In this document: piece by piece, positions 9,887 to 17,993 of the stretch | How positions within the stretch are numbered: position 1 is the first letter of the stretch | Layout of the letters: every line of letters begins with the position of its first letter | Source: Prevotella micans DSM 21469 = JCM 16134 | GTDB lineage: Bacteria; Bacteroidota; Bacteroidia; Bacteroidales; Bacteroidaceae | DNA length: 64,000 bases | NCBI RefSeq assembly: GCF_000614105.1 | Contig: NZ_BAKH01000003.1 | Location: forward strand, 1-64,000 | Direction: 5' to 3' | Notes under the pieces: generated by a model | Told to the model about the DNA's origin: nothing | Seen by the model: the letters and a program-made list of their open reading frames with translations, nothing else | Database searches by the model: none | Position numbers and translations under genes: made by a program

Positions 9887-11008
9887 ATGAATAAGATATT
9901 TAAATTTATACCGGTATTAACGGTCATAGTAGTGTTAATAAGTAGTTGTAAAAGTGATGAAGATGCAACATCAAAGCAACTAAATAACTTGAAACCAGTA
10001 ATATTTAAAGTTGCCCAACCAGAAGTAATATCTTCAGAACCTACAGGTAATGTTATTGATGGTAATAAAAGAGAATTATTGCAAGTTGTGAGAAGGCAGA
10101 TGACCCTAGCTCCAGTAGAACTTGTTGATGAAACTCTCTCTGAGATTATTTTCCCAGGAAGTATACTTCGCGGAGATGCCTTTATGGAAGGAGAATATGC
10201 TCCGGTAGTTGTTAAGAATCCACAAGAAATAAAGTTATCGGCATCTTTGAGAGGAAAAGACTTGGTAGTCTCTGAATCATCATTCCCCATCTTGAGTAAT
10301 GTTCGACAATCCATTAATAACTTATTAAATCCACATGTTGGAGAAATAGATTATAATAACGCTCCAGCGTATATTACATACCGAAGTAATGAAGTTACAA
10401 CAGAAGAAAGTTTCTTAAAGACATTTGGAATACATGTTAAAGCCAGCGTCCTAGGAGGAATGGTCAAGGCGAAATTTAATTATGAGCATAAAAAATATTC
10501 TTCGAATAAAACACATTATGTATTGGTAAAAGTCAGACAGCAATTCTTTAATATCTCAGTAGATCCGAAGTCAGCTGATGACTGGGGAGAACTGACAAAT
10601 CTTGGAGAATATGAACCAGTTTATGTTAGCAGTGTTGACTATGGTCGAGTTCTTCATATTCTTGTTGAGACTACAGAAAGTGCAGACTCTATCAGTAAGA
10701 TGATTAAAGGAGGTATTGAGGCTAATTTCGGAAAATATAGTGGAGAAGTTAAAACAGAACTATCCCAGAAATGGAATAAATATTTCAAAAATCAGAAAAT
10801 CAAAATTATGATAGCGGGTGGCCCACTAACAACTGCTAGTAAGGTAAGAGATTATGAGACTTTTATGGAGTTCATTAAAGTACCAGAATCAACATCGATT
10901 ATAGGAGCCTCAGTGCCCATCTCTTATAGAGTGCGTTCTTTGCGTAATAATAGAGAGGTTGAAATCCGCATATCATATACAGACGAAGAATTAGTACCAG
11001 AACAGTAG
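9887..11008 (+). CDS. Cholesterol-dependent-cytolysin-like lipoprotein lacking domain 4
   Basis: The 373-residue product has a lipoprotein signal (lipobox LISSC, Cys near residue 21). Its body follows the order of thiol-activated cytolysin domains 1 and 3. It shows PGSILRGDAF (family form PGALVQGN), VKVRQQFFNISVD (family form FKQIYYTVSVD), VYVSSVDYGR (family form ISSVAYGR) and KWNKYFKNQKIKIMIAGG (family form EWKQILDNTEVKAVILGG). PISYRVRSLRNN is close to PISYTTSFLRDN, which ends domain 3. The protein stops about 20 residues later. The family's domain 4, with its tryptophan-rich undecapeptide that binds cholesterol, is therefore absent. Typical family members are near 470-500 residues. Pore formation cannot be assumed; the lipid anchor could replace domain 4, or the partner lipoprotein could supply targeting. 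Confidence 0.75.
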   Translation: MNKIFKFIPVLTVIVVLISSCKSDEDATSKQLNNLKPVIFKVAQPEVISSEPTGNVIDGNKRELLQVVRRQMTLAPVELVDETLSEIIFPGSILRGDAFMEGEYAPVVVKNPQEIKLSASLRGKDLVVSESSFPILSNVRQSINNLLNPHVGEIDYNNAPAYITYRSNEVTTEESFLKTFGIHVKASVLGGMVKAKFNYEHKKYSSNKTHYVLVKVRQQFFNISVDPKSADDWGELTNLGEYEPVYVSSVDYGRVLHILVETTESADSISKMIKGGIEANFGKYSGEVKTELSQKWNKYFKNQKIKIMIAGGPLTTASKVRDYETFMEFIKVPESTSIIGASVPISYRVRSLRNNREVEIRISYTDEELVPEQ

Positions 11009-11051
11009 CAAGTCAGACATCGCTCTCCGTCTTTTTAGATTTTAAATAAGT

Positions 11052-11090
11052 AAAAGCTCAATCAATTTTGATTGAGCTTTTACTGTTTTT
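11052..11090 (+). terminator. Intrinsic terminator after the cytolysin-like gene
   Basis: A perfect 14-bp stem AAAAGCTCAATCAA/TTGATTGAGCTTTT (11052-11065 with 11068-11081) with a 2-base centre is followed by ACTGTTTTTTG. It starts 43 bases after the stop codon and could act in both directions. Confidence 0.85.
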
Positions 11091-11127
11091 TGAAAACTCT
11101 ACCTAGAATCTTATATATGGAATATAG

Positions 11128-11135
11128 TAACTTTG
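11128..11135 (+). promoter_or_regulatory. -7 box of the fur-purA-hisS operon
   Basis: TAACTTTG fits TAnnTTTG and lies 26 bases before the GTG start of fur. No -33 element at canonical spacing was found. Confidence 0.5.
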
Positions 11136-11161
11136 CGCGGGTTAAATCATACTAGGTAACA

Positions 11162-11671
11162 GTGACTAAAGAAGATGTTAAACTGAAAGTTCGGGATATT
11201 CTGACGGGCTATTTGGAAATTTATAATCATAGAAAGACAAGCGAGCGATTTGCCATCCTTGATGCCGTTTACGACATGAAAGGGCATTTCTCCATTGACG
11301 AGTTGAAAGACAAACTTGAGGGAGAAAACTTCCATGTTTCGCGCGCAACTCTCTACAACACGATGCGCCTCTTTATTGAAATGCGACTGGTGGTGAGACA
11401 CAGATTCATCGGGCAAACAAAATATGAAGGGAGCTACAACAACGACATGCACGTGCACCAAATTTGCACCATGTGCGGAAAGGTGGTAGACATCGATTCG
11501 CCCGAGATAGCCGGTGTCATCAACGAGGCTAAATTGTCTAAGTTCAGAAAGGATGGATTCTCATTATATATATATGGAATCTGCGCACGCTGCCAAGCCA
11601 ACTTATCGAGGCAACGTAACAAGATTAAACAACAGAAACAAAAAAAAGCAAATGGAAAAAGGAAAAGTTGA
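11162..11671 (+). CDS. fur: Fur-family metal-responsive transcriptional regulator
   Basis: The 169-residue product begins at a GTG (11162); no ATG fits the family's N-terminus. Residues 1-85 form the winged helix (TSERFAILDAVYDMKGHFS, VSRATLYNTMRLF). Residues 86-150 form the dimerisation and metal-binding part, with HVHQICTMCGK and ICARCQ giving the two CxxC pairs that hold structural zinc. The C-terminus is a lysine-rich tail. Fur-family proteins sense iron, zinc, manganese or peroxide; the metal cannot be told from sequence here. The stop overlaps the purA start by 20 bases, so the two are translationally close. The arrangement regulator-purA-hisS is usual in Bacteroidales. Confidence 0.9.
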   Translation: MTKEDVKLKVRDILTGYLEIYNHRKTSERFAILDAVYDMKGHFSIDELKDKLEGENFHVSRATLYNTMRLFIEMRLVVRHRFIGQTKYEGSYNNDMHVHQICTMCGKVVDIDSPEIAGVINEAKLSKFRKDGFSLYIYGICARCQANLSRQRNKIKQQKQKKANGKRKS

Positions 11672-12929
11672 TGTATTGCTAGGTCTCCAATGGGGCGACG
11701 AAGGAAAAGGAAAAGTGGTCGACGTGCTCACACCAGCCTACGACGCTGTAGCACGGTTTCAGGGCGGTCCGAACGCCGGTCACACACTTGAATTCGAGGG
11801 ACAGAAATATGTTCTGCGCTCCATTCCTTCAGGCATATTTCAGGGAGGAAAAACAAACATCATCGGCAATGGCGTTGTGCTGGCGCCCGATTTGTTCATG
11901 AATGAAGCCCGCGAGCTCGAGAAAAGCGGTCATCCACTCAAGCAGCGGCTCAAAATATCGAAGAAAGCTCATCTCATCATGCCCACCCATAGGCTTCTCG
12001 ACCACGCCAACGAAGCGGCAAAAGGAAAAAATAAGGTGGGAACGACGGGAAAAGGAATCGGTCCAACTTACACAGACAAAATCAGTAGGAATGGCCTACG
12101 AGTGGGCGATATTCTGGAGAATTTCGACTGCAAATACGCAGCTTGTAAAGCTCGCCATATGAATATGCTCAAAGCCTTAGGTTGGAACGATTTCAGCTCG
12201 CTCGAAGAATCCGAACGCATTTGGATGGAAGGCGTGGAATACATGAAAGAGTTTGAGTTCGTTGACTCCGAGCACGAAATAAACCACCTCATCGTCCAGC
12301 AAAAAAGTATCCTTTGCGAAGGCGCACAAGGCACTATGCTCGACGTCGATTTCGGCTCATATCCATTCGTAACCTCATCGAACACCGTGAGTGCCGGAGC
12401 CTGCACCGGTCTGGGTATCGCCCCGAACAGAATAAGCAACGTGCTCGGAATAATGAAAGCCTATTGTACACGCGTAGGTGCCGGTCCGTTTCCCACCGAA
12501 CTGTTCGACGAAACAGGCAACAAGCTGCGCAATCTCGGGCACGAATATGGCGCCGTAACCGGACGCGAACGCCGATGCGGATGGCTCGACCTTGTTCAGC
12601 TGAAATATTCGGTAATGATTAACGGCGTGACTAGCCTCATCATGATGAAAAGTGACGTGCTCGACGGCTTCGACATCGTAAAAGCATGCATAGCTTATCG
12701 CCTACCGAATGGCGATACCACCGACCATCTGCCATATTCAATAGACAACGTGGAGCCCATCTACAAAGAGTTCCCCGGCTGGCTCACCGATATGACCGAC
12801 TTCACCAACGAAGAACAATTCCCACAAGCATTTGCGAATTATGTTGAGTTCATCGAGCAATTCCTCGGTGTGCGAATAAAGATAATATCCTTCGGCCCAG
12901 ACCGCCAGCAAACCATCATCAGAAAATAA
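11652..12929 (+). CDS. purA: Adenylosuccinate synthetase
   Basis: The 425-residue product joins IMP and aspartate using GTP, the first committed step to AMP. The start is the ATG at 11652 (MEKGKVDVLLGLQWGDEGKG). A longer in-frame ORF from 11514 reads only the end of fur. The N-terminal P-loop-like GDEGKGKVVD, the IMP-binding GPNAGHTL, GTTGKGIGP near residue 130 and VTGRERRCGW near residue 305 are all present and intact. The length matches the family (about 425-430). It overlaps fur by 20 bases and precedes hisS by 6, so it belongs to the same operon. Confidence 0.95.
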   Translation: MEKGKVDVLLGLQWGDEGKGKVVDVLTPAYDAVARFQGGPNAGHTLEFEGQKYVLRSIPSGIFQGGKTNIIGNGVVLAPDLFMNEARELEKSGHPLKQRLKISKKAHLIMPTHRLLDHANEAAKGKNKVGTTGKGIGPTYTDKISRNGLRVGDILENFDCKYAACKARHMNMLKALGWNDFSSLEESERIWMEGVEYMKEFEFVDSEHEINHLIVQQKSILCEGAQGTMLDVDFGSYPFVTSSNTVSAGACTGLGIAPNRISNVLGIMKAYCTRVGAGPFPTELFDETGNKLRNLGHEYGAVTGRERRCGWLDLVQLKYSVMINGVTSLIMMKSDVLDGFDIVKACIAYRLPNGDTTDHLPYSIDNVEPIYKEFPGWLTDMTDFTNEEQFPQAFANYVEFIEQFLGVRIKIISFGPDRQQTIIRK

Positions 12930-12935
12930 AACACA

Positions 12936-14308
12936 ATGGCAAACAAACCATCCATACCCAAAGGCACGCGCGATTTCGGACCAACCGAAATGGCCAAACG
13001 CAACTACATCTTCGAAACAATCAGAAGCGTCTATGCCCTCTACGGCTATCAGCAAATAGAAACCCCAGCAATGGAAACCCTCCAAACACTTATGGGAAAA
13101 TATGGCGAGGAGGGCGACCGACTGCTATTCAAAATCCTTAACTCGGGCGACTACTTCAAATCCATAACCGACCAGGAACTCACCGAGCGCAATACGCTGA
13201 AACTCCAAACAAAACTCTGCGAAAAAGGTTTGCGATACGACCTCACCGTGCCATTCGCACGCTACGTAGTAATGCACCGCGACGAACTGCAACTACCCTT
13301 TAAACGCTATCAAATTCAGCCCGTATGGCGGGCCGACCGTCCGCAAAAAGGCCGCTACCGTGAGTTCTATCAGTGCGACGCCGATGTGATAGGCTCAGAA
13401 TCCTTACTCAACGAAGTGGAATTGATGCAAATAATCGATACCGTATTCACACGATTCGGAATCAGAGTCGTAATCAAGATTAACAACCGGAAAATCCTCA
13501 CCGGAATAGCCGAAACCATTGGCGAAGCCGATAAAATAATAACCATCACAACCGCAATCGACAAGCTCGAAAAAATCGGGAAAGAAAAGGTAAACGAAGA
13601 ACTTGCGCAAAACGGACTCTCCAACGAAGCTATCAACCGCCTTCAACCAATCATCGAACTCCAAGCTCGAACAACCAAAAGCTCGATACCATCGCCAGCG
13701 TACTAGCCGAAAGCGAAACCGGCAAAAAAGGCGTAGACGAAACACAATTCATACTCCACACGCTAGAAAACACCGGTTTGAAGAACGAAATCCAACTCGA
13801 CCTCACCCTAGCCCGCGGACTGAACTACTACACCGGCGCCATCTTTGAAGTAAAAGCCATCGACACCGAAATAGGCTCCATAACCGGCGGCGGACGATAT
13901 GACAACCTCACCGGAATCTTTGGAATGCCCGGGATATCAGGCGTCGGAATAAGTTTCGGAGCCGACAGAATCTACGACGTTCTGAACACCCTCAACCTCT
14001 ATCCCAACGACAGCGTGAGCGGCACCCAGATACTCTTCACCAACTTCGGAACCGACGAAACACGCTACATCATGCCCATCATCGCCACCCTCCGTCAAGC
14101 CGGTATACGCACAGAACTCTATCCCGACGCATCGAAAATGAAAAAGCAAATGACCTATGCCAACGCCAAACAAATTCCATTCGTAGCCATAGCCGGAGCC
14201 GACGAGATAAAAAACGGCGAAATAACCTTGAAAAACATGCTCACCGGAGAGCAAACAACACTCTCCCCCACCCTATTGCTCTCAACTTTGCAAAAAACAC
14301 CTATCTAG
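12936..14308 (+). pseudogene. hisS: Histidyl-tRNA synthetase gene interrupted by one-base frameshift
   Basis: Two frames together give a full class II histidyl-tRNA synthetase of about 457 residues. The first (12936-13706) carries the N-terminus, motif 1, motif 2 ([22 protein letters not shown]) and the insertion domain. The second, readable from about 13667, carries the HisA motif ARGLNYYTG, motif 3 ([18 protein letters not shown]) and the anticodon-binding domain. The switch lies near 13662-13667, where CAAGCTCG would read Gln-Gly-Ser if one G were restored (CAAGGCTCG). No slippery heptamer suggests programmed shifting. Because the enzyme is essential and every motif is intact, a sequence error is likelier than a dead gene. 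Confidence 0.85.
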
Positions 14309-14385
14309 TTCGGCGTATCTTACAGGTAGTCGGCACATCGTAGCAAACATAAAACCATCCCCCACTCCAAATCAATAAAACGTAA

Positions 14386-14426
14386 GGGCCTGCACGCATC
14401 CATCTATGGGCGTGCAGGCCTTTTTT
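14386..14426 (+). terminator. Intrinsic terminator of the fur-purA-hisS operon
   Basis: The stem GGCCTGCACGC/GCGTGCAGGCC (14387-14397 with 14410-14420) is followed by six T (14421-14426). It lies about 80 bases after the hisS stop. Confidence 0.9.
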
Positions 14427-14434
14427 AGATTAAT

Positions 14435-14803
14435 TACCATCGTCGCAGGCGTTTTGCAAATTGCAAAAGGACTTTTATCGTTGTCGCGAACGATTTGTAA
14501 TCTTACAAAATCAACATTACCATCGTCGCGGACGTGCAAATTGCAAAAGGGCTTTTACCGTTGTCGCGAACGTTTTGTAATCTTACAAAAGCGATATTAC
14601 CATCGTCGCGGACGTTTTGCAAATTGCAAAAGGGCTTTTACCGTCGTCGGGAACGTTTTGTAATCTTACAAAAGCGATATTACAATTGTCGCGGACGTTT
14701 TGCAAATTGCAAAAGGGCTTTTACCGGCGTCGCGGACGTTTGCAAATTGCAAAACGGCTTTTACCGCCGTCGCGAACGATTTGTAATCTTACAAAAGCGA
14801 TAT
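14435..14803. repeat. Array 2: nine ~41-bp repeats of two alternating palindromic types
   Basis: The shared segment GTCGCGRACG recurs at 14442, 14483, 14525, 14563, 14605, 14646, 14688, 14729 and 14769, mostly 40-42 apart. Type A units carry TTTTGCAAaTTGCAAAA and type B units carry TTTTGTAAtcTTACAAAA, both near-perfect palindromes, in the order A B A B A B A A B. The array fills the gap between the hisS terminator and the end of the convergent hydrolase gene. Several overlapping frames lack stops, but their products are only the repeat translated. Confidence 0.9.
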
Positions 14804-14806
14804 TTG

Positions 14807-15760
14807 TCAGATAGTAGAGCATTCCGGCATGAGAGTACTCTTGAACCAGGAGGCGATTAGGTCAATTACCGGGCGTTGAAACCAGTAATCATCGCCATGG
14901 CCGGCGTCGGCAATCTCAATGAATTCAACAGGAGTATTGAGTTTCATAAGAGCTTCGTATAGATGAACACTTTGGAAACGTGACACCATCATATCGTGAG
15001 TACCGTGCATGATGAGGAATGGGGGTAAACCAGATTTTAGATGCCCCATAGGACTGGCCCAACGGGCACGCTCAAGGTCGTCGTGGATATCGTAACTGGG
15101 ACTTCGGCCGTAGGTGACACCATTAAGCAACAGAGCCTCGGCAGCACTGGGTGAGCGATGAAAAGCTTGTATTTCGGGTGGAAAGCCCTCATCGACCGAT
15201 GCTAGGTCAGATGGGCCAAATATATCGCAACAGGCTTGCGTTGCTGATGATTCTTCGAGAAAATCGCCTTCATCAAATTCTTTTTCGTCTGCAGTCATTG
15301 TGACTAATTGTGCAAGATAACCTCCGGCCGAGTTACCCATCACCCCGATGCGTTCTTTATCTATTCCGAATTGCTTAGCATGTGCGCGAAGGTAGCGCAC
15401 GGCTGTCTTTCCATCAATTAGGATGGCGGGGAATGGGTGAGGAATAGTACGATATTCAACAGCGGCAACAACAAACCCTTCTAGGGCTAATCGCATTCTA
15501 AGTCGACCCCATTTTCCGTAGTCGGATGTTGTGAATCCTCCTCCAGGAAAATATATAACACATGGTTTCGGTTCCGACGTGTTGGGTACAAATAATGTCA
15601 TGTGCAGGGAGTGTGTACCATTGTGGAAGTGTTGCGAATAGACTACTTCAGTAATGGTATCGATTCGTGGATCGGTTATTTCGATCTTTACAAGTCGACG
15701 TCCGGCTTGTGGTGTAACAAGGTCGGCTACGGGTTTTATCCTTGGATTTGATTTGTTCAT
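14807..15760 (-). CDS. Alpha/beta-hydrolase (carboxylesterase-like)
   Basis: The 317-residue product has the hallmarks of the hormone-sensitive-lipase/esterase branch. The oxyanion-hole glycines are YFPGGGF (near residue 90), the nucleophile elbow is GNSAGG (serine near residue 144), the acid is in MHGTHDMMV and the histidine is in DAGHGDD. No signal peptide is visible, so it is probably cytoplasmic. The substrate is not known; related Bacteroidetes enzymes act on acetyl or feruloyl esters of sugars. It is the last gene of a three-gene minus-strand unit, 14 bases after the UDP-sugar dehydrogenase gene, and ends at the edge of palindromic array 2. Confidence 0.85.
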   Translation of the reverse strand: MNKSNPRIKPVADLVTPQAGRRLVKIEITDPRIDTITEVVYSQHFHNGTHSLHMTLFVPNTSEPKPCVIYFPGGGFTTSDYGKWGRLRMRLALEGFVVAAVEYRTIPHPFPAILIDGKTAVRYLRAHAKQFGIDKERIGVMGNSAGGYLAQLVTMTADEKEFDEGDFLEESSATQACCDIFGPSDLASVDEGFPPEIQAFHRSPSAAEALLLNGVTYGRSPSYDIHDDLERARWASPMGHLKSGLPPFLIMHGTHDMMVSRFQSVHLYEALMKLNTPVEFIEIADAGHGDDYWFQRPVIDLIASWFKSTLMPECSTI

Positions 15761-15774
15761 TTTATTGAGAAGAT

Positions 15775-17025
15775 TTAATCACGGAAAAAAATATCACGTG
15801 TGTATACTTTTTCCTTCACGTCGTCGAGCAAAGAGTCGTATCTGTTCGCAATAATAGCTTGGCATTTCTGCTTGAAAATGTCGAGGTTATTTGTTACTCG
15901 GCTACCAAAGAATGTAGAGTTGTCGGGAAGCGTCGGTTCGTAGATGACAACTTGCGCACCTTTAGCCTTAATGCGTTTCATTACCCCTTGAATGGAACTT
16001 TGTCTGAAATTATCACTATTCGATTTCATAGTGAGACGATAGACTCCGATGACACATTCTTTTTCCTCATCAGGATTATAGTCGCCCCGATCGAAGTAAT
16101 CATAGTAGCCTGCTTTGTGTAGAACCTGATCGGCTATGAAATCCTTACGTGTTCTGTTGCTCTCAACTATGGCCTGAATTAGGTTTTCTGGCACATCAGC
16201 ATAGTTTGCTAGGAGTTGCTTAGTATCTTTCGGTAAACAATAACCACCATAACCGAACGATGGATTATTATAGAACGCCCCCACTCTCGGGTCGAGACAT
16301 ACACCACGGATTATGTTTGCTGTGTCTAGGCCTTTCACTTCTGCATAGGTGTCAAGTTCGTTGAAATAGCTCACACGCAGGGCAAGATAGGTATTGGCAA
16401 ACAACTTCACAGCTTCGGCTTCGGTTAGTCCCATAAAAAGTGTTGGTATATCGCGATCGATAGCGCCTTGCTTGAGTAGACTGGCAAAATGACTGGCGGC
16501 TTGCTGAAGTCTGGTGTCGTTGTCTGGCCTACCTATTATTATCCTACTCGGGTGTAAATTATCATAGAGCGCCTTGCTTTCACGCAGGAATTCAGGGGCA
16601 AATATTATATTGGGATTATTATATTTCCGGCGAACACTCTCGGTATAGCCCACCGGAACTGTAGATTTGATGACCATTATTGCATCGGGATTCACTCGCT
16701 GTACCATTTCTATTACTTCCTCGACGTGCGAAGTATCAAAATAGTTTCTAGCCGTATCGTAATTAGTAGGTGTTGCGATAACCACAAAGTCAGCGTAGCG
16801 ATAGGCACATTCTGCATCAATAGTTGCAGTGAGTTGAAGCGGTTTATTTGCGATATATTCCTCAATATAATCATCCTGGATTGGCGAGCATCGATTGTTT
16901 ATGAGTTCCACCTTTTCAGGAATCACATCGACAGCTGTCACAGGGTTATGCTGGCTAAGCAAGGTTGCTATGCTGAGGCCCACATAGCCTGTTCCGGCAA
17001 CTGCAATCTTTGTTTCGTTTTCCAT
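15775..17025 (-). CDS. ugd: UDP-glucose 6-dehydrogenase family protein
   Basis: The 416-residue product has the NAD-binding start [12 protein letters not shown], the central FAPEFLRES motif near residue 147 and the catalytic cysteine in [14 protein letters not shown] (near residue 262). The C-terminal UDP-binding domain contains VIYEPTL. These enzymes oxidise UDP-glucose or a related UDP-sugar to the uronate using NAD+, supplying capsule and exopolysaccharide precursors. UDP-glucose is the likeliest substrate by overall similarity, but other nucleotide sugars are possible. It follows a lipoprotein gene by 2 bases. No other capsule gene adjoins it. Confidence 0.9.
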   Translation of the reverse strand: MENETKIAVAGTGYVGLSIATLLSQHNPVTAVDVIPEKVELINNRCSPIQDDYIEEYIANKPLQLTATIDAECAYRYADFVVIATPTNYDTARNYFDTSHVEEVIEMVQRVNPDAIMVIKSTVPVGYTESVRRKYNNPNIIFAPEFLRESKALYDNLHPSRIIIGRPDNDTRLQQAASHFASLLKQGAIDRDIPTLFMGLTEAEAVKLFANTYLALRVSYFNELDTYAEVKGLDTANIIRGVCLDPRVGAFYNNPSFGYGGYCLPKDTKQLLANYADVPENLIQAIVESNRTRKDFIADQVLHKAGYYDYFDRGDYNPDEEKECVIGVYRLTMKSNSDNFRQSSIQGVMKRIKAKGAQVVIYEPTLPDNSTFFGSRVTNNLDIFKQKCQAIIANRYDSLLDDVKEKVYTRDIFFRD

Positions 17026-17027
17026 AA

Positions 17028-17846
17028 TTATTTCTTTTTTAGAGTATCTTTCGCAGCTACTTTAGCTTCAGCTTCTTGTGCTTTTCTGTTGGCTTCGATG
17101 GCATTGGCCTTGCGATGATATTGCATTACTTTCTTTCCGAATTTAGCTGCCATAGAATCAGCAGATAGAAACACCATCGTTCCGTCGTCGTGCCCAACCT
17201 GGTCGTCGGGGATTCTGTTTCCTTGTTCATCAATAGTGTCTTTGTAAATATAGAGCCAACCATTATATATATGCCAACCCGTGTAAACAGTTACTTTGGG
17301 ATATTCCACTGGACTTTCGTCTTCCAGCGTGTTCGACTTAACAATGTAACCAACTGGAGAGGCTTGATGATAGCTCTTAAGGGTAAATCCATATTCACGC
17401 GGCACGAAGAGCGCTTCTTTCATCGAATCAGTCATACTGGCCATTATCTCTTCTTCCGTTTTTGTTGCACTGGGTTTAAGCTTCGGAATCACCTGAAAAG
17501 TCCACGTGCCTTTCATCTGCTCGAGGTCTATCACCATCGTTGCCTCATTTTTATTGTGAGGGTTTATGAGCAGTGCCAGTTCATCGCCAATCTCAATATC
17601 GCCAAAAACCTGATGATTTTTCTGTGCATTGACAATATTATATCTCACCGGATCACCCCCTTCGTTGGGTAAGAAAACAATTACAGAATCCGAACACCCA
17701 TCGCATGCCAAACCATAGATAGTTCGGTCGCCTTTAAGCTTTGTTTCCTTATCGATAGCTCCTCGGTCGCCGCTCGAAACGCGGTCATAACAAGCCATAA
17801 AAATAAAGGTTGAAAGCAAAAGCGTAATTATGAAAAACTTCTTCAT
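17028..17846 (-). CDS. Lipoprotein of unknown function
   Basis: The 272-residue product starts at the ATG at 17846. A further upstream ATG at 17882 lies beyond the -7 box and would spoil the signal sequence. The lipobox FMAC (Cys near residue 19) marks a lipoprotein. A small CDGC motif follows at about residue 50, then a beta-rich middle, and the C-terminus (last ~40 residues) is a charged, alanine- and lysine-rich helix. I do not recognise the family. It is the first gene of the unit with ugd and the hydrolase, which hints at a role at the envelope, but this is weak. Confidence 0.75.
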   Translation of the reverse strand: MKKFFIITLLLSTFIFMACYDRVSSGDRGAIDKETKLKGDRTIYGLACDGCSDSVIVFLPNEGGDPVRYNIVNAQKNHQVFGDIEIGDELALLINPHNKNEATMVIDLEQMKGTWTFQVIPKLKPSATKTEEEIMASMTDSMKEALFVPREYGFTLKSYHQASPVGYIVKSNTLEDESPVEYPKVTVYTGWHIYNGWLYIYKDTIDEQGNRIPDDQVGHDDGTMVFLSADSMAAKFGKKVMQYHRKANAIEANRKAQEAEAKVAAKDTLKKK

Positions 17847-17868
17847 TTTCTTTGATTTATTATGCGTG

Positions 17869-17876
17869 CAAAGGTA
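17869..17876 (-). promoter_or_regulatory. -7 box of the lipoprotein-ugd-hydrolase unit
   Basis: TACCTTTG on the minus strand lies 23 bases from the ATG at 17846, so the leader is very short. It is back to back with the promoter at 17927-17934. Confidence 0.55.
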
Positions 17877-17926
17877 GCCCAATAATCGAGAACAAAGGGC
17901 GTCACAAGAGTTTTGAAAAATTTCTC

Positions 17927-17934
17927 TACTTTTG
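17927..17934 (+). promoter_or_regulatory. -7 box of the carboxyltransferase gene
   Basis: TACTTTTG fits TAnnTTTG. The gene start at 17994 lies 60 bases downstream. The same 150-base gap carries the divergent promoter of the lipoprotein unit. Confidence 0.55.
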
Positions 17935-17993
17935 CACGCCAGGTTATATACAACATAATCCGGTTATTTTTAGAACAAGAATTATTTAATAAT

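Noticed and set aside
13660..13670. Programmed frameshift in hisS, sucC or sucD
   Set aside because: No slippery sequence or stimulatory structure was seen, and these genes are not known to use frameshifting.
14435..14803. CRISPR array
   Set aside because: None of the five arrays has unique spacers between constant repeats; the whole unit repeats. No cas genes are present.
14406..14860. Three overlapping plus-strand ORFs over array 2
   Set aside because: They are translated repeats in different frames and overlap the hisS terminator and the hydrolase gene.
17913..17993. Longer N-terminus of the carboxyltransferase
   Set aside because: It would overlap the -7 box at 17927-17934; the family starts at the Met at 17994.
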